Source: an uncultured Clostridia bacterium (lineage in GTDB: Bacteria; Bacillota; Clostridia; Lachnospirales; CAG-274). From it: a DNA stretch of 56,254 nucleotides. A model generated the notes under the pieces. It saw nothing but the letters and a program-made list of their open reading frames with translations, was not told the DNA's origin and did no database searches. The position numbers were made by a program, and so were the translations under genes. The stretch lies in the NCBI GenBank assembly GCA_947589665.1, contig CANQBJ010000008.1:1-56254 (forward strand), read 5' to 3'. Positions 46,424-56,113 of the stretch are shown here, piece by piece; within the stretch, counting starts at the first letter, position 1, and each line of letters begins with the position of its first letter.

Positions 46424-47161
46424 ATGTATTACAATATAACCGAAAGTGATTACAGAAACTATGTATTCGGCAAGGGCTGGCCGTCATACAGAAACATAAG
46501 CATAAAGCAAATGTCGGATATGAACGGAAGCACTGCCGATAGCGACGATATTTCAGACAATATGCTTTCCTCTCGAGATATGAACGAGGAGGGCAATAAA
46601 AACAGCACTATGAGAAATGCAGGGGGCGGCATAACAAACGGTATGAACAGAGATATGGACAATGCCGCCAACGGCAATATGACAAACGGAGGCACTCAGA
46701 CCGATACCCGTCCGATGTATGACTCAAGGGCAGGTCTTTCCGAGAATACAGTTACAATGCCGAAATACACGGGAACTGACATACCCCAAAGTGATATAAG
46801 GCTTATGAAGGAGCTTTATTCCGCCCTTAACGCAATACTCTCACCTATTGTGGTAGAGGTACTCAACGAATACGAATATGTTGGAAGTCCCATATACGAC
46901 GAGGAGGGCGTAGACAGAGAGACCGTTGCCCAGATAGTGGGAAAGGTACTTGACAGGGCAGAGGAAATAATAGACGAGGCGCAGGAAATAAACCTTGAGA
47001 TACAGGAAATGAATATATGGAGCAAAAGCAATCTTCTGAACAGCAATATAGAGGCTCTTGTGCTGTCCGAGATATTTACGGTGCGCCGTCCGAAATACAG
47101 ACGTGTAAGCAATAACTATGTATATGACAACGGCAGATATGTTGGCGTAAGAGAGCAGTAA
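46424..47161 (+). CDS. Conserved-looking protein of unknown function, Asn/Met/Gly-rich
   Basis: A 245-residue protein without signal peptide or membrane segment. Residues about 25-105 are low-complexity, rich in Asn, Gly, Met, Asp and Ser. The C-terminal half (about 120-235) is helical and acidic, with KELYSALNAILSPIVVEVL, YEYVGSPIYDEEGVDRETV and a basic VRRPKYRRVS end. The pattern of YDEE-type acidic motif plus a terminal RRxxYRR recalls a group of small unannotated Clostridia proteins that I remember only in outline; I cannot assign a function. The start at 46424 has GGAGG 6-7 bp upstream; the frame opens 15 bp earlier. It diverges from the phosphohexomutase gene. Confidence 0.75.
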   Translation: MYYNITESDYRNYVFGKGWPSYRNISIKQMSDMNGSTADSDDISDNMLSSRDMNEEGNKNSTMRNAGGGITNGMNRDMDNAANGNMTNGGTQTDTRPMYDSRAGLSENTVTMPKYTGTDIPQSDIRLMKELYSALNAILSPIVVEVLNEYEYVGSPIYDEEGVDRETVAQIVGKVLDRAEEIIDEAQEINLEIQEMNIWSKSNLLNSNIEALVLSEIFTVRRPKYRRVSNNYVYDNGRYVGVREQ

Positions 47162-47191
47162 ATTGGCAATCCGCCCCTTATTTTAAGGCAT

Positions 47192-47224
47192 AAAAAGAGA
47201 ACTGCGGCTTAATGCCGCAGTCCT
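47192..47224 (-). terminator. Terminator after the pectin esterase gene
   Basis: Stem ACTGCGGC/GCCGCAGT (47201-47221) with a 5-nt loop. On the reverse strand it is followed by TCTCTTTTTATG. It lies 39 bp past the stop of the large gene and may also serve the converging 46424-47161 gene. Confidence 0.75.
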
Positions 47225-47262
47225 CAATATATATCTTCCAAAAAGGAAGGAATTAATATAAA

Positions 47263-50200
47263 TTATTCTACAACCTCGTTGTTAGCAACGATATCCTTAA
47301 CTGTGATAGCTGCACATCTTGTAGCGAAGAAGCCTGCATAAGCAGTACCCTTCATATCGCAAGTGTAGGTGTCTGTCTCAGCAGGAGTACCGGCAGTAAT
47401 GTCACGTACAGAAGTAGTGAACTGATTGCCTATCTTCTTAACTGATATTTCAAGCTCATGACCAACAGGAACAGGTGCATCTGTACACTTGTGACCTACT
47501 GAAAGAGTTTCGCCGTCCATTCTGCCGAATGACATAACGCCCTGATTCTTTGCGCCTGTAGGCTGACCGCTATCATCCTTTATATCGGCGCCTGCACTAG
47601 CAAGTAAGAATGGACCTGCTGCAACATAGGTATAAGTTTCCTTAATATTCTGGTCTACCTTCATATTATCGGAAATTATAGCACCGAAAGCTACCTGATC
47701 GTTTACTGAGTAACCATCTACTACTACAGTACCCTTAATCTCATAGTTTCCTGTTGCATCTATAGGCTGATAATACATCACAAAAGCATCTTCCTTTGTA
47801 GTTGCTATCTTACCCTTTGAAGTTCCTTTTACAGGATCGCCACATCTTACCTTTACAGTACCGTCACCATTTTCTGTGATCTCATAATATTCTGATGCCT
47901 GTGGTGGGTCATAAGGAACAGTTCCGTCCATTTTCTCCGGTGAACCGCCTGTAGAACCAAATGCTGAACCGTACCAAGGAGCTTTAGTCTTCCAAAGTCT
48001 GCTTATAAGAGCATCGCCTGTAAGATCTTCTGCTTCAGGTGCTGTCCAAGCGGGATTCTTAACAAGGTCAGCAGTTGTAGGAGCAATATTGCCATTCTTT
48101 ACATACTTGCCTAACTCACAATCGGAAGCCTTTAATGCCTCTGCAATAAGGTAAGCAACATACTTAGCGCCATAGTTGTTGATATGAGTATCATCGGGAG
48201 CGCCGTTCTGACCTGTAGCGTGTAATGCAGTAGCGCCTGTAGGCTCTACCATATTGCCGTCAGAATCTACATGAGCCTCTGTACCAAGATGTAATACATT
48301 GTCGTATACATTCTTTGTAAGAGAAGTAGCATCTACACAAGTAATACCAAGATCCTTTGCAAGGTCGATAACGTCCTGAGTATAGCTGCCGCCGTTAGTG
48401 ATATGCAGCTTGCTGTCTGACCATACTCCGTCAGCCGTAGGTCTTCTAACTATAGGAGTAACAAGTATTGGAGTAACGTCCATGTCCTGTGCAGGCTTAA
48501 TGTAGTTAACATAAAGTGAATTCTTGAAAGAACCTGCTGTATCCTTAGTAGTAGGAGCTGCTGCTGTGCTTGGATAAGTACCTCTATCAGGATCGTCGAC
48601 CTTTTCATCATTATGACCAAAGGCAATAATGATATAGTCGCCTTTCTTCATACCCTCTTTTAATGTCTTGTATTCAGGATCCTGGATATAGCTCTTTGAG
48701 CTTCTGCCTGATAATGCAAGATTATGAACATCTGCATAGATGTAATCGCTTATCTTGTCACCAAAACCTACTCTCTTGTAATAAAGATCCATATCTGCAG
48801 TATCTGCATAGTGACAGCCTGTTGAGTCGCCAACAACCCAAACTGTAGGCTTAACCTCAGGCTCGTTAGGATCCTTAACGCCTTCATAGAAAGCAGGTCT
48901 CCAGTTGCCTAAGTAAGCAGTGATTACATTGTCAGTAGTTAAGTTAGCTATAGTAGCTGCATCCTTAACCTCAGGATCGGGAACGAGTGAACCGCTTGTT
49001 ACGAATGGCTGACCGCCGTTAGTATTGCCATACTCAGCAAATACGAAGTCTACGTCTGTAGCATTCATCTTGCCCCAACCGTCATTAGAAATATGACCGT
49101 TAGTTTCACAATTTACAAAGTAAGTCTTTGATCCTGAACCCCAAGTTCTGCCGTAGAGACCAACAACAGGGTCTGTACCCTCAGCACCTCTTGTAGTGAT
49201 CTCACAGTTTCTGAATACATAAGGATCAGTCTTAGGAGCTACAATGTAGCCAACTGCTGCATTGTGAGTAGCGTCATTTGCATATGTGAACCACTGAAGC
49301 TCACAGTTGTCAAATAATGCCTTGAACTCACCGCAGATGTAGTCAGTGTTACCACCGATCACACTATTCTTAACGTATACTGAGCAAGGACTCTTAGGTG
49401 TACCGTTTCTACCAAAAGCGTCCTGAGATGAAAGTACCTCACAGTTATCTAATTCGATGCTACTAGCCTCGATATAGAATGCGTTTGAACGCTCCTTAGC
49501 AGTGTAAGCCTGAACATTGGAATCCTTAGTTCTTAAACCAACGCCAACGCTCTCGCAGCCGTCTTCAATTTCCTTATCTGTTACTTCATAGTTGAATGTA
49601 TTTCTGTAGATAGTATTAACAGTTCTGAAGTAGTCGCCTCTGATGATGGCAACGCCGCCCCAAAGTGAACCGCTTGCTTCTGTCTTTTCATACTTATCCA
49701 TGAATAACTGGTGGTCATAAAGTCCGCCTTCACCTACTGAATAGTACTTGCCTGACTGACCATAATACCAGTTTATCTCATACTTTCCGCCATCAGGCTT
49801 AGAACCGTCAACTGTGATGTAAGGTGCGTCAAATACTACCTGCTCCTGAATATCAGCAGCAAGCTTGATAGTAACACGACCTGCCTCACCTTCTGGTCTT
49901 GTCATAGCCTTGATAGCTGCAACAGCCTCTGTCAATGTAGCGTAATCGCCGGGAACAGTAAGCTGAGCCTTGAACTCTGTAGGATAAACTACGGGAGTTG
50001 TTGATACAATATATACATCGTTTACATTTTCGCCTTCAATCTTAACAGAAGCTCTGTCTATTGTTGAATAACCTTCAGCCGTAATAGATGTCTTATATTC
50101 ACCGGGCTTAAGAGTAACTGTGTATGTGCCGTCTGCATTGATAGTTGCAGCATATTCTCTTGCTACTCCTCTTATAGTAGAGAACTTAAGAGCTGTAACT

Positions 50201-53200
50201 GCCTTGTAGTCGTCAGCCTTGTCGCCTACGATCTTACCTGTAAGAGTAACATCAGGAACAACTGTCATGAATATTGACATACCCTCTGTACCCTTTACTG
50301 TAAATGAATCTGCAAGTGCGTCAGCAGCAATACCGAAGCCTGCACCTACGCCTGCGTCACTTGTAAGAATGTTATAAATATGACCGTCCATAAGCTCAAC
50401 GCTTGCTACACCGTAAGGAACAGTTGTCTGTTCTTCACCTGTGCCTGCGTCAACAAATGTAACATTAATTTCGTCTAAATCGCCTGCCTTGAATTCGCTT
50501 TCCTGACCCCATGTAATAGGAACAGTTACAGGTTTATCGATAACGAAATCAATGCCGCCTACTGCGAAGTCGTTAGTGCCGTTTGCAGTAATAAGATACT
50601 GGTGACCGCCAACAACCTTTGCTGTAGCCTTATATGGTGGGAATGTAGAGTCACCGTCGGAGAAATCGATCTTCTTGTTTACTGAATCACCAACGAAATC
50701 GTATAATGACCACTTCTTACCACCTGTCATTGTATAATAAACATTTATAATACCGTCAGCGCCGGGAGTAAATAATATAGCGGAACCTGCGTCAGGTATT
50801 GCCGTAATGCTGCCTGAGTTAGCCGGTCTCTGACCTGCCTTATATACGCCTGCTGCTCTGTCTGCGCCAACCTGTGTAAAGTCGATTGAATGGAAAGCGG
50901 GCTTTGCATTGTTGTCATAATCAACATTATCCATACTCTTTACAAGCTTAAGAGTAGAACCCTTTTCTGTAATTTCCATACCGTCCTTACTGCCTGTTAT
51001 AGTTCTTACGCCGTCTGCGTCTGCCTCTGTTGCATAATCATCTAACCAGAATGTATAGCTGTCTGCATCTGCTGAGGTCTTAAGAGCAACTACATTGACA
51101 CCGTAGATCTCAGGATTTGTGCCTGCGCCGCCGAATGATACCTTCTCGCCTGCCTTAAGGTCGATTGAGAAGAGAACGCCGTTTACAACCTTTTCTGTCT
51201 TAGCAAGTTCACCTGTTGCAGTTGACTTGTCATCAGCTGTGTATTCTAAGTTCTTTATAAATGCTATATCCTTTTCTGAACCAAAGTAAGCTGCAATCGT
51301 AACATTAACATCCTGCTTTGCTTCGATAGTATTTGCTATTCTGTACTTAGTACTTGTACCATCAGGGAATGTTACTGTTGTATTTAAGCTAGATGTCTTA
51401 GTATAAGCATTAGCTGTAACACCGTTTGCAAATGTAACGCCGTCAGGTCTGTCGGCTGCGCTTTCAAAGAAGTCCATAGCCTGATTAGCTGTTATCTTAA
51501 CGTCATCATCGTCAAGAAGAACATCGCCGTCTGCCACAACTGCTGAAGGTGTCCATGTAAATGGTGCTTCTGCAGGAGGCTCAGGTGGTGCTTCACCCTC
51601 AACAGGCATACGATATGTGCTGTCTAATACCTTCTGAAGTATAATAGCAACGTCTGCTGTGTTTATTTCGCCGTTGCCGTCTACATCGGCTCTTTCAGCC
51701 ATAAATGTATCTGCAGAACCGATATATGAAGGTGATAATACATATGAATGAACTAACTTAACATCAATTGCGTCCAAAACAGTATCATCGTTTACATTGC
51801 CCCATATAGGCTTGTCGTCTGTAGGTTCTTCTGTTACAGGAGGAATTTCTTCGAATTCGCCTTCTGTAACTATAATATTACCAATATAGTCATTTGCGCC
51901 CATTTCAAGAACTACATATTCCTGAGCTGCAATTGCCTTAACGATTGGCTTATAAACATAGTTTACATAATTGTGGTCATAACCATCATCTTCATGTACG
52001 GTAGCTGACTTGTAGTCCTTACCGTCCATCTTAACGGATACGTTTGGTGAATATGTCTCAACAGTGATCTTACATGGACCCGGAACAGGAATACTTACCT
52101 TAGTACCTGTATTTACCTGAGCCCAGTCATCTCTTGTTGAATCCCACTTAGCGCCTGCAGCTGTAGCGTCTATTAAAAGACCGTTTACTTCGCCTGAAGC
52201 GCCTTCTATTTTCTTACCATTAGCTTCCATTGAATCTGAGCCGCTTCTGAAGTTCCAGCTTCCTGAGCTGCCTGAAGGAGCTGCTTCTGTTGTAGTCTCA
52301 ACAGGCTTATCTGTACCGCCGCCCTGAGCTGCTGTTGAAGTCTCTGCAGGAGTTTCAGTCTTTGTTGTAGCCTGAGTTTCCTCAGCCTTTGTTGTGTCCT
52401 GAGTTTCTACAGCTGCTGTTGTAGGCTCAGCAGTAGTCTCAGCCTTTGTTGTAGCCTGAGTTTCCTCAGCCTTGTCAGCCTTGAATGCCATTACATATAT
52501 TCTTATCTTAGAACCGCCTAAGCCTGCTGTATAAGTTTTGCCTGCTTCAACGTCATATTCTCTGAAAAGATACTCTGATATAGCTTTTCCGTCTGCACCT
52601 ACATTAGATGCTGAAACGCTTTCGCCGAATACTGTACCTGATTTTCCTCCATTTACCTTAAAGGCAATCGCAAACTTACCATTTGCAGGAGCTGTAAAGC
52701 TTATAGCATCGCCGTTTATGTCACTGCTTCCTATACAGTTTGCAGCTTCCGTAGCCTTGCTGTAGCTGTATACACCATCTGTGCCTGTAAAGCCATTTTC
52801 TGCCTTGTCGCCTGCTGTTACAACAGGAAGTGCTATTAATGCCTTTAAGCCAGGGAATATTTCTTCATCTGCTGCATATGCCTTTATATCTGCAACATTG
52901 TCATATCCTGCGATAATATCGTCAATAGACTTGCCCTCTGAAGGTGTTGCTGCTGTTGTAGGCTCAACAGGCTTATCTTCTGCTACCGTTGTTGTAGTAG
53001 GAGCAGCTGTTGTAGGCTCTGAAGAAGTTTCGGTAGAAGCTGCTACAAGCTGAAGTCCGTAAAGACCAAACTTAGAACCTGCACCTGTTACATAATATGT
53101 ACATCCTGCACTTACAGGATATTCTTTTCTTACATATATAGGATCTTTACCTGATTGTACAAATTCGATTTCTGTTGCTGTTTCGCCGTCTACCTGCATA

Positions 53201-53751
53201 AATGCATAGCTCTTTGTACCGCCGTTTATCTTAAGATCCATTGTAAGAACAGAATCTGCCTTAGGAGTAACAATAATATAAGCACCCTGTGCCGGAATTA
53301 CAGGAGAACCCTGCTTATTATAACTCTTCTTACCTGTTGAATCCTTAGGATTGTTAGTACCCTGTACAAAATAGTTGTATGTTACTGTACCATCAGGTGT
53401 TTCAATTGTATCAAGGGATTCTTGCTTACTTACATCCCATGAACCGTCATCGGTAACATTGTCTGTACCTATATCGACAATCTTTACCTGATCGTCACAG
53501 TACATACCTGTTGCTAAGCTTTCGCCAACAGTAACAATATTCTCCGGGAGAACATCGCCTGTTGCTTCGGCCAAATCTTCAGCGCCGTCGTCAACTATTT
53601 CGTCAACCACTGCCGCAGCTGATGAAACAACGCTGTCGATAAGTGAAACATCGTTAACGTCCGCATTGGCAGTGATAACATTAGTAAACATAGCTGATAC
53701 TAACATAACAAATGCCAGAATACGGCTGATAGTTCTTTTTGAACCATTCAT
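47263..53751 (-). CDS. Giant secreted pectin esterase: CE8 + dockerin + CE12
   Basis: A 2162-residue secreted enzyme with a signal peptide (about 1-31). From about residue 85 it alternates unassigned beta-sandwich-like modules with Thr/Glu/Ala linkers (about 238-273 and 430-492). A type I dockerin (647-715) has a canonical second calcium repeat, DVDGNGEINTADVAIILQ. More modules (about 730-1160) and a carboxypeptidase-regulatory-like domain (about 1160-1250) follow. A CE8 pectin methylesterase domain (about 1255-1585) carries SSQDAFG, GGNTDYICG and LYGRTWGSG. A CE12 SGNH domain (about 1635-1880) carries GDST, LSGRSS, GHND and DDTHIN, matching rhamnogalacturonan acetylesterases. A final module (about 1955-2162) is unassigned. 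Together the two esterases would remove methyl and acetyl groups from pectin. GGAGG lies 9 bp before the ATG. Confidence 0.92.
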   Translation of the reverse strand: MNGSKRTISRILAFVMLVSAMFTNVITANADVNDVSLIDSVVSSAAAVVDEIVDDGAEDLAEATGDVLPENIVTVGESLATGMYCDDQVKIVDIGTDNVTDDGSWDVSKQESLDTIETPDGTVTYNYFVQGTNNPKDSTGKKSYNKQGSPVIPAQGAYIIVTPKADSVLTMDLKINGGTKSYAFMQVDGETATEIEFVQSGKDPIYVRKEYPVSAGCTYYVTGAGSKFGLYGLQLVAASTETSSEPTTAAPTTTTVAEDKPVEPTTAATPSEGKSIDDIIAGYDNVADIKAYAADEEIFPGLKALIALPVVTAGDKAENGFTGTDGVYSYSKATEAANCIGSSDINGDAISFTAPANGKFAIAFKVNGGKSGTVFGESVSASNVGADGKAISEYLFREYDVEAGKTYTAGLGGSKIRIYVMAFKADKAEETQATTKAETTAEPTTAAVETQDTTKAEETQATTKTETPAETSTAAQGGGTDKPVETTTEAAPSGSSGSWNFRSGSDSMEANGKKIEGASGEVNGLLIDATAAGAKWDSTRDDWAQVNTGTKVSIPVPGPCKITVETYSPNVSVKMDGKDYKSATVHEDDGYDHNYVNYVYKPIVKAIAAQEYVVLEMGANDYIGNIIVTEGEFEEIPPVTEEPTDDKPIWGNVNDDTVLDAIDVKLVHSYVLSPSYIGSADTFMAERADVDGNGEINTADVAIILQKVLDSTYRMPVEGEAPPEPPAEAPFTWTPSAVVADGDVLLDDDDVKITANQAMDFFESAADRPDGVTFANGVTANAYTKTSSLNTTVTFPDGTSTKYRIANTIEAKQDVNVTIAAYFGSEKDIAFIKNLEYTADDKSTATGELAKTEKVVNGVLFSIDLKAGEKVSFGGAGTNPEIYGVNVVALKTSADADSYTFWLDDYATEADADGVRTITGSKDGMEITEKGSTLKLVKSMDNVDYDNNAKPAFHSIDFTQVGADRAAGVYKAGQRPANSGSITAIPDAGSAILFTPGADGIINVYYTMTGGKKWSLYDFVGDSVNKKIDFSDGDSTFPPYKATAKVVGGHQYLITANGTNDFAVGGIDFVIDKPVTVPITWGQESEFKAGDLDEINVTFVDAGTGEEQTTVPYGVASVELMDGHIYNILTSDAGVGAGFGIAADALADSFTVKGTEGMSIFMTVVPDVTLTGKIVGDKADDYKAVTALKFSTIRGVAREYAATINADGTYTVTLKPGEYKTSITAEGYSTIDRASVKIEGENVNDVYIVSTTPVVYPTEFKAQLTVPGDYATLTEAVAAIKAMTRPEGEAGRVTIKLAADIQEQVVFDAPYITVDGSKPDGGKYEINWYYGQSGKYYSVGEGGLYDHQLFMDKYEKTEASGSLWGGVAIIRGDYFRTVNTIYRNTFNYEVTDKEIEDGCESVGVGLRTKDSNVQAYTAKERSNAFYIEASSIELDNCEVLSSQDAFGRNGTPKSPCSVYVKNSVIGGNTDYICGEFKALFDNCELQWFTYANDATHNAAVGYIVAPKTDPYVFRNCEITTRGAEGTDPVVGLYGRTWGSGSKTYFVNCETNGHISNDGWGKMNATDVDFVFAEYGNTNGGQPFVTSGSLVPDPEVKDAATIANLTTDNVITAYLGNWRPAFYEGVKDPNEPEVKPTVWVVGDSTGCHYADTADMDLYYKRVGFGDKISDYIYADVHNLALSGRSSKSYIQDPEYKTLKEGMKKGDYIIIAFGHNDEKVDDPDRGTYPSTAAAPTTKDTAGSFKNSLYVNYIKPAQDMDVTPILVTPIVRRPTADGVWSDSKLHITNGGSYTQDVIDLAKDLGITCVDATSLTKNVYDNVLHLGTEAHVDSDGNMVEPTGATALHATGQNGAPDDTHINNYGAKYVAYLIAEALKASDCELGKYVKNGNIAPTTADLVKNPAWTAPEAEDLTGDALISRLWKTKAPWYGSAFGSTGGSPEKMDGTVPYDPPQASEYYEITENGDGTVKVRCGDPVKGTSKGKIATTKEDAFVMYYQPIDATGNYEIKGTVVVDGYSVNDQVAFGAIISDNMKVDQNIKETYTYVAAGPFLLASAGADIKDDSGQPTGAKNQGVMSFGRMDGETLSVGHKCTDAPVPVGHELEISVKKIGNQFTTSVRDITAGTPAETDTYTCDMKGTAYAGFFATRCAAITVKDIVANNEVVE

Positions 53752-54003
53752 TTAAAAATTCCTCCTTTTTTATTTGTGTTTTTGCAAATATCAAAGCACC
53801 GCCTTATATAAAGCAGTCCTTTCATCTGCAGTTTTTACAAATCTCAAGCTGTATTTTCCTCCCGTACTTCCATAAGGAAAATATCCCCTTTTAATTTGTA
53901 TTTCCGATACTGCGTATGCACACCACAGCATCCCGTCTCGTGATGTAATACTGCCCTTCTGCCTCCTCATCAGACAGCCGGACATACTACCACACGGTTT
54001 AGT
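53752..54003 (-). promoter_or_regulatory. Long 5' leader of the pectin esterase gene
   Basis: About 250 nt between the promoter and start codon. Near the gene, on the reverse strand, TATTTTCC and GGAAAATA can pair, and further CATCAC/GTGGTG and ATATTTGC/CAAATA pairings are possible. It contains no gene I trust. Known riboswitch cores were not recognised. It may be a regulatory leader or simply a long UTR. Confidence 0.4.
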
Positions 54004-54006
54004 TTA

Positions 54007-54035
54007 ATTATAGTAGATATGTAAAAATAAATCAA
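54007..54035 (-). promoter_or_regulatory. Promoter of the pectin esterase gene
   Basis: Reverse strand: TTGATT (54030-54035), 17-bp spacer, TATAAT (54007-54012). It predicts a leader of about 250 nt. The 54036-54180 stretch beyond is AT-rich with no gene. Confidence 0.75.
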
Positions 54036-54182
54036 TATATTTTTTATTTTTAGAAGTGTTTTTATATATTCTGCACAAAATCGATGTAATGTTTTTGTAA
54101 TAATGTTATTCTATTTGTAATTTATGACACATTGACGTAATGTTGATACCCTCGTAATGAAACCCGTTCTACATAAAATCGA

Positions 54183-54214
54183 CTTTGAAAGGCGCATACC
54201 TAAACTAAAATTTA
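54183..54214 (+). repeat. Possible relic of the interspersed repeat
   Basis: CTTTGAAAGGCGCATACCTAAA matches the middle of the repeat family (for example R5 near 19253 and R4 near 14921), followed by TAAAATTTAA like the right end. The hairpin parts in between are missing. Confidence 0.5.
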
Positions 54215-54241
54215 ATCGTTGCCGCAGCCTCAGACAGACAT

Positions 54242-54280
54242 AACAAAAGGGCGGTCATTCAATGTATGCCGCCCTTTCTA
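54242..54280 (-). terminator. Terminator of recJ
   Basis: Stem AAAGGGCGG (54246-54254) with CCGCCCTTT (54269-54277), followed on the reverse strand by TGTTATG after TTTT supplied by the stem. It abuts the recJ stop codon. Confidence 0.75.
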
Positions 54281-56023
54281 TTTATTGAATCTCACATCTT
54301 TAATTATCATCTGAGGATTTCTGCTGCCGTTGAATTCGTTTATATCCAGGGTATAGGCAATATCCCCCGTAAGTCTTGCGGAATACGAATTATTTATGTT
54401 AAAGCCCAATTTTTCTATTTTATCGAGCCATATACCGCAGTTGTCAAAATCTACTGCCCTTATTCTCCTACCGCTGCTGTCCTCAACGGTAAGGCTTACT
54501 ATATTTTTTTCCCTGCCTACGAATTTAACGAAGAGAAAGGTCATATCCTTGCTGCCGAATACGGGGCGTTCATTTGCCTTGCCGTAGGGATGAAGTACAT
54601 CAAGCTCTTCAATGCTCTCAACTGTAATGTCGTCTAAATAAAGCTGTGCGTCAAGACGTATGACAGGCTCCATATCCCTGTCCGTAAGGGTACAGTTTTC
54701 ATTAAGCATTTTTCTGAGAAGAGCCACATTTTTTTCTTCTATACTAAGACCAGCCGCCATAGTATGGCCGCCAAACTTGAGCATAATATCCTTTACCTTA
54801 TAAAGCTCCTCAAACATATTGTAGGCGTCTATGGAACGTCCCGAACCCTTTACCGCCTTTTCCGTAGGTGTAAGCACAATAGTGGGTCTGTAGTATTTTT
54901 CCTTTATCCTGCCTGCTATGATCCCCGCAATGCTTTCGTGTATATTGTAGCTCAGGGCAACTATGACCCTGTCCTTTGCAAGAGAAGAGCCTTCTATAAG
55001 CTCGGTTATCTCCTCAACGCCCTTTGCGGTCATATCCTTTCTTTCCTCATTGTAGTCAATAAGTACTGCCGCCAGTTCCTCAGCCTTTTCTTCATCGTCC
55101 GTTGTAAAAAGCTCAACAGCCGTTTTGGCGGTATCAAGACGTCCTCCCGCATTTATGCACGGACCTATTATAAAGCCTATGTGATAGGCAGAAATGTTTT
55201 TTATATCTCTCAGCTCCACCAGCTTTTTAAGTCCTATGTTGGGTATGTCCTTATTGATAAGCTCTATGCCCTTTTTGGCTATGGCCCTGTTCTCTCCCAC
55301 AAGGTCCACAACATCGCAGACCGTAGCCGCCGCCGCAAATATAAGGAGTTCGTTTTCATTATAAAGCTCACTGCCCATATACTCATAAAATGACTTTATA
55401 AACCTGTAACACAGGGCGCCTGCGCACATCTGGGTAAAGCTGTAGCCGCAGTTTTCCGTCTTTGCGTCTATAACCGCGTCGGCAGGAGGAAGTATATCCT
55501 CTCTTTTGCCTTCCCTTTCCGTAAATGAAGGCTCGTGGTGGTCCAGTATTATGACCTCCATACCCTCGGACTTTGCCAGGGCTACCGCTCCCGAAGAGGA
55601 TATGCCGTTGTCACAGGTAATGAGCAGATCGATATCCTTCATACTGCCAACGGCGTTTTCACCTAAGCCATAACCGTCCTCCACTCTGTGGGGAATGTTG
55701 TATGTCACGTCTGCCCCCAAAGCCGAAAGTCCCTTATACAGTATAACGGTACTCATAACACCGTCTACATCATAATCACCGTATATACATATTTTACTGC
55801 CCTTGTCTATGGCATTTTTTACTATAGCAAAGGCTTTCTCCGCGTCCTTGAAATCCGTAAAGGGCTCAAATATGAAATTGTCCGTATCTGTATATGCTCT
55901 GAGCCTGTCCCTGTCCCTTATGCCCCTGTTATAGAGAGCATAGGCAAGGGGCTTTCCGCAGCCGTAAAAGGACATAAGCCTTTTGGGATCGGCAGAGCAT
56001 TTCTTAACAGTCCATTTTGCCAT
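54278..56023 (-). CDS. recJ: Single-strand DNA 5'-3' exonuclease RecJ
   Basis: A 581-residue DHH-family nuclease. Metal-binding motifs: GDYDVDG (about residues 79-85), TCDNGISSSG and LDHHEP, then a DHHA1 domain with FGGHTMAAGLS (about 405-415), and a C-terminal OB-type domain. RecJ degrades single-stranded DNA in recombination and mismatch or base-excision repair. GGAG lies 6 bp before the ATG. It follows secF, an order common in Clostridia, with a terminator between them. Confidence 0.95.
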   Translation of the reverse strand: MAKWTVKKCSADPKRLMSFYGCGKPLAYALYNRGIRDRDRLRAYTDTDNFIFEPFTDFKDAEKAFAIVKNAIDKGSKICIYGDYDVDGVMSTVILYKGLSALGADVTYNIPHRVEDGYGLGENAVGSMKDIDLLITCDNGISSSGAVALAKSEGMEVIILDHHEPSFTEREGKREDILPPADAVIDAKTENCGYSFTQMCAGALCYRFIKSFYEYMGSELYNENELLIFAAAATVCDVVDLVGENRAIAKKGIELINKDIPNIGLKKLVELRDIKNISAYHIGFIIGPCINAGGRLDTAKTAVELFTTDDEEKAEELAAVLIDYNEERKDMTAKGVEEITELIEGSSLAKDRVIVALSYNIHESIAGIIAGRIKEKYYRPTIVLTPTEKAVKGSGRSIDAYNMFEELYKVKDIMLKFGGHTMAAGLSIEEKNVALLRKMLNENCTLTDRDMEPVIRLDAQLYLDDITVESIEELDVLHPYGKANERPVFGSKDMTFLFVKFVGREKNIVSLTVEDSSGRRIRAVDFDNCGIWLDKIEKLGFNINNSYSARLTGDIAYTLDINEFNGSRNPQMIIKDVRFNK

Positions 56024-56074
56024 AGTATCTCCTTGCTGTGAAACCGCCTGAGTTTTTATCGGTTTTACAAAAAT

Positions 56075-56109
56075 AGGCTATCGCATTTTTCAATGCGACA
56101 GCCTTTTTA
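56075..56109 (-). terminator. Terminator between secF and recJ
   Basis: Stem AGGCT-at-CGCATT with AATGCG-ac-AGCCT. T runs flank it on both strands (TTTTT on the right, and AAAAATA on the left giving T on the reverse strand), so it can end secF transcription. Confidence 0.75.
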
Positions 56110-56113
56110 TATA

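Noticed and set aside
53960..53980. CTGATGAG in the same leader, resembling a hammerhead ribozyme core
   Set aside because: The required GAAA after a stem II and the flanking stems are not present at the right distance.
53791..53985. 64-codon reverse-strand frame in the leader of the pectin esterase gene
   Set aside because: No ribosome binding site, no recognisable domain, and it lies in the predicted 5' leader. An upstream peptide cannot be excluded but is not supported.
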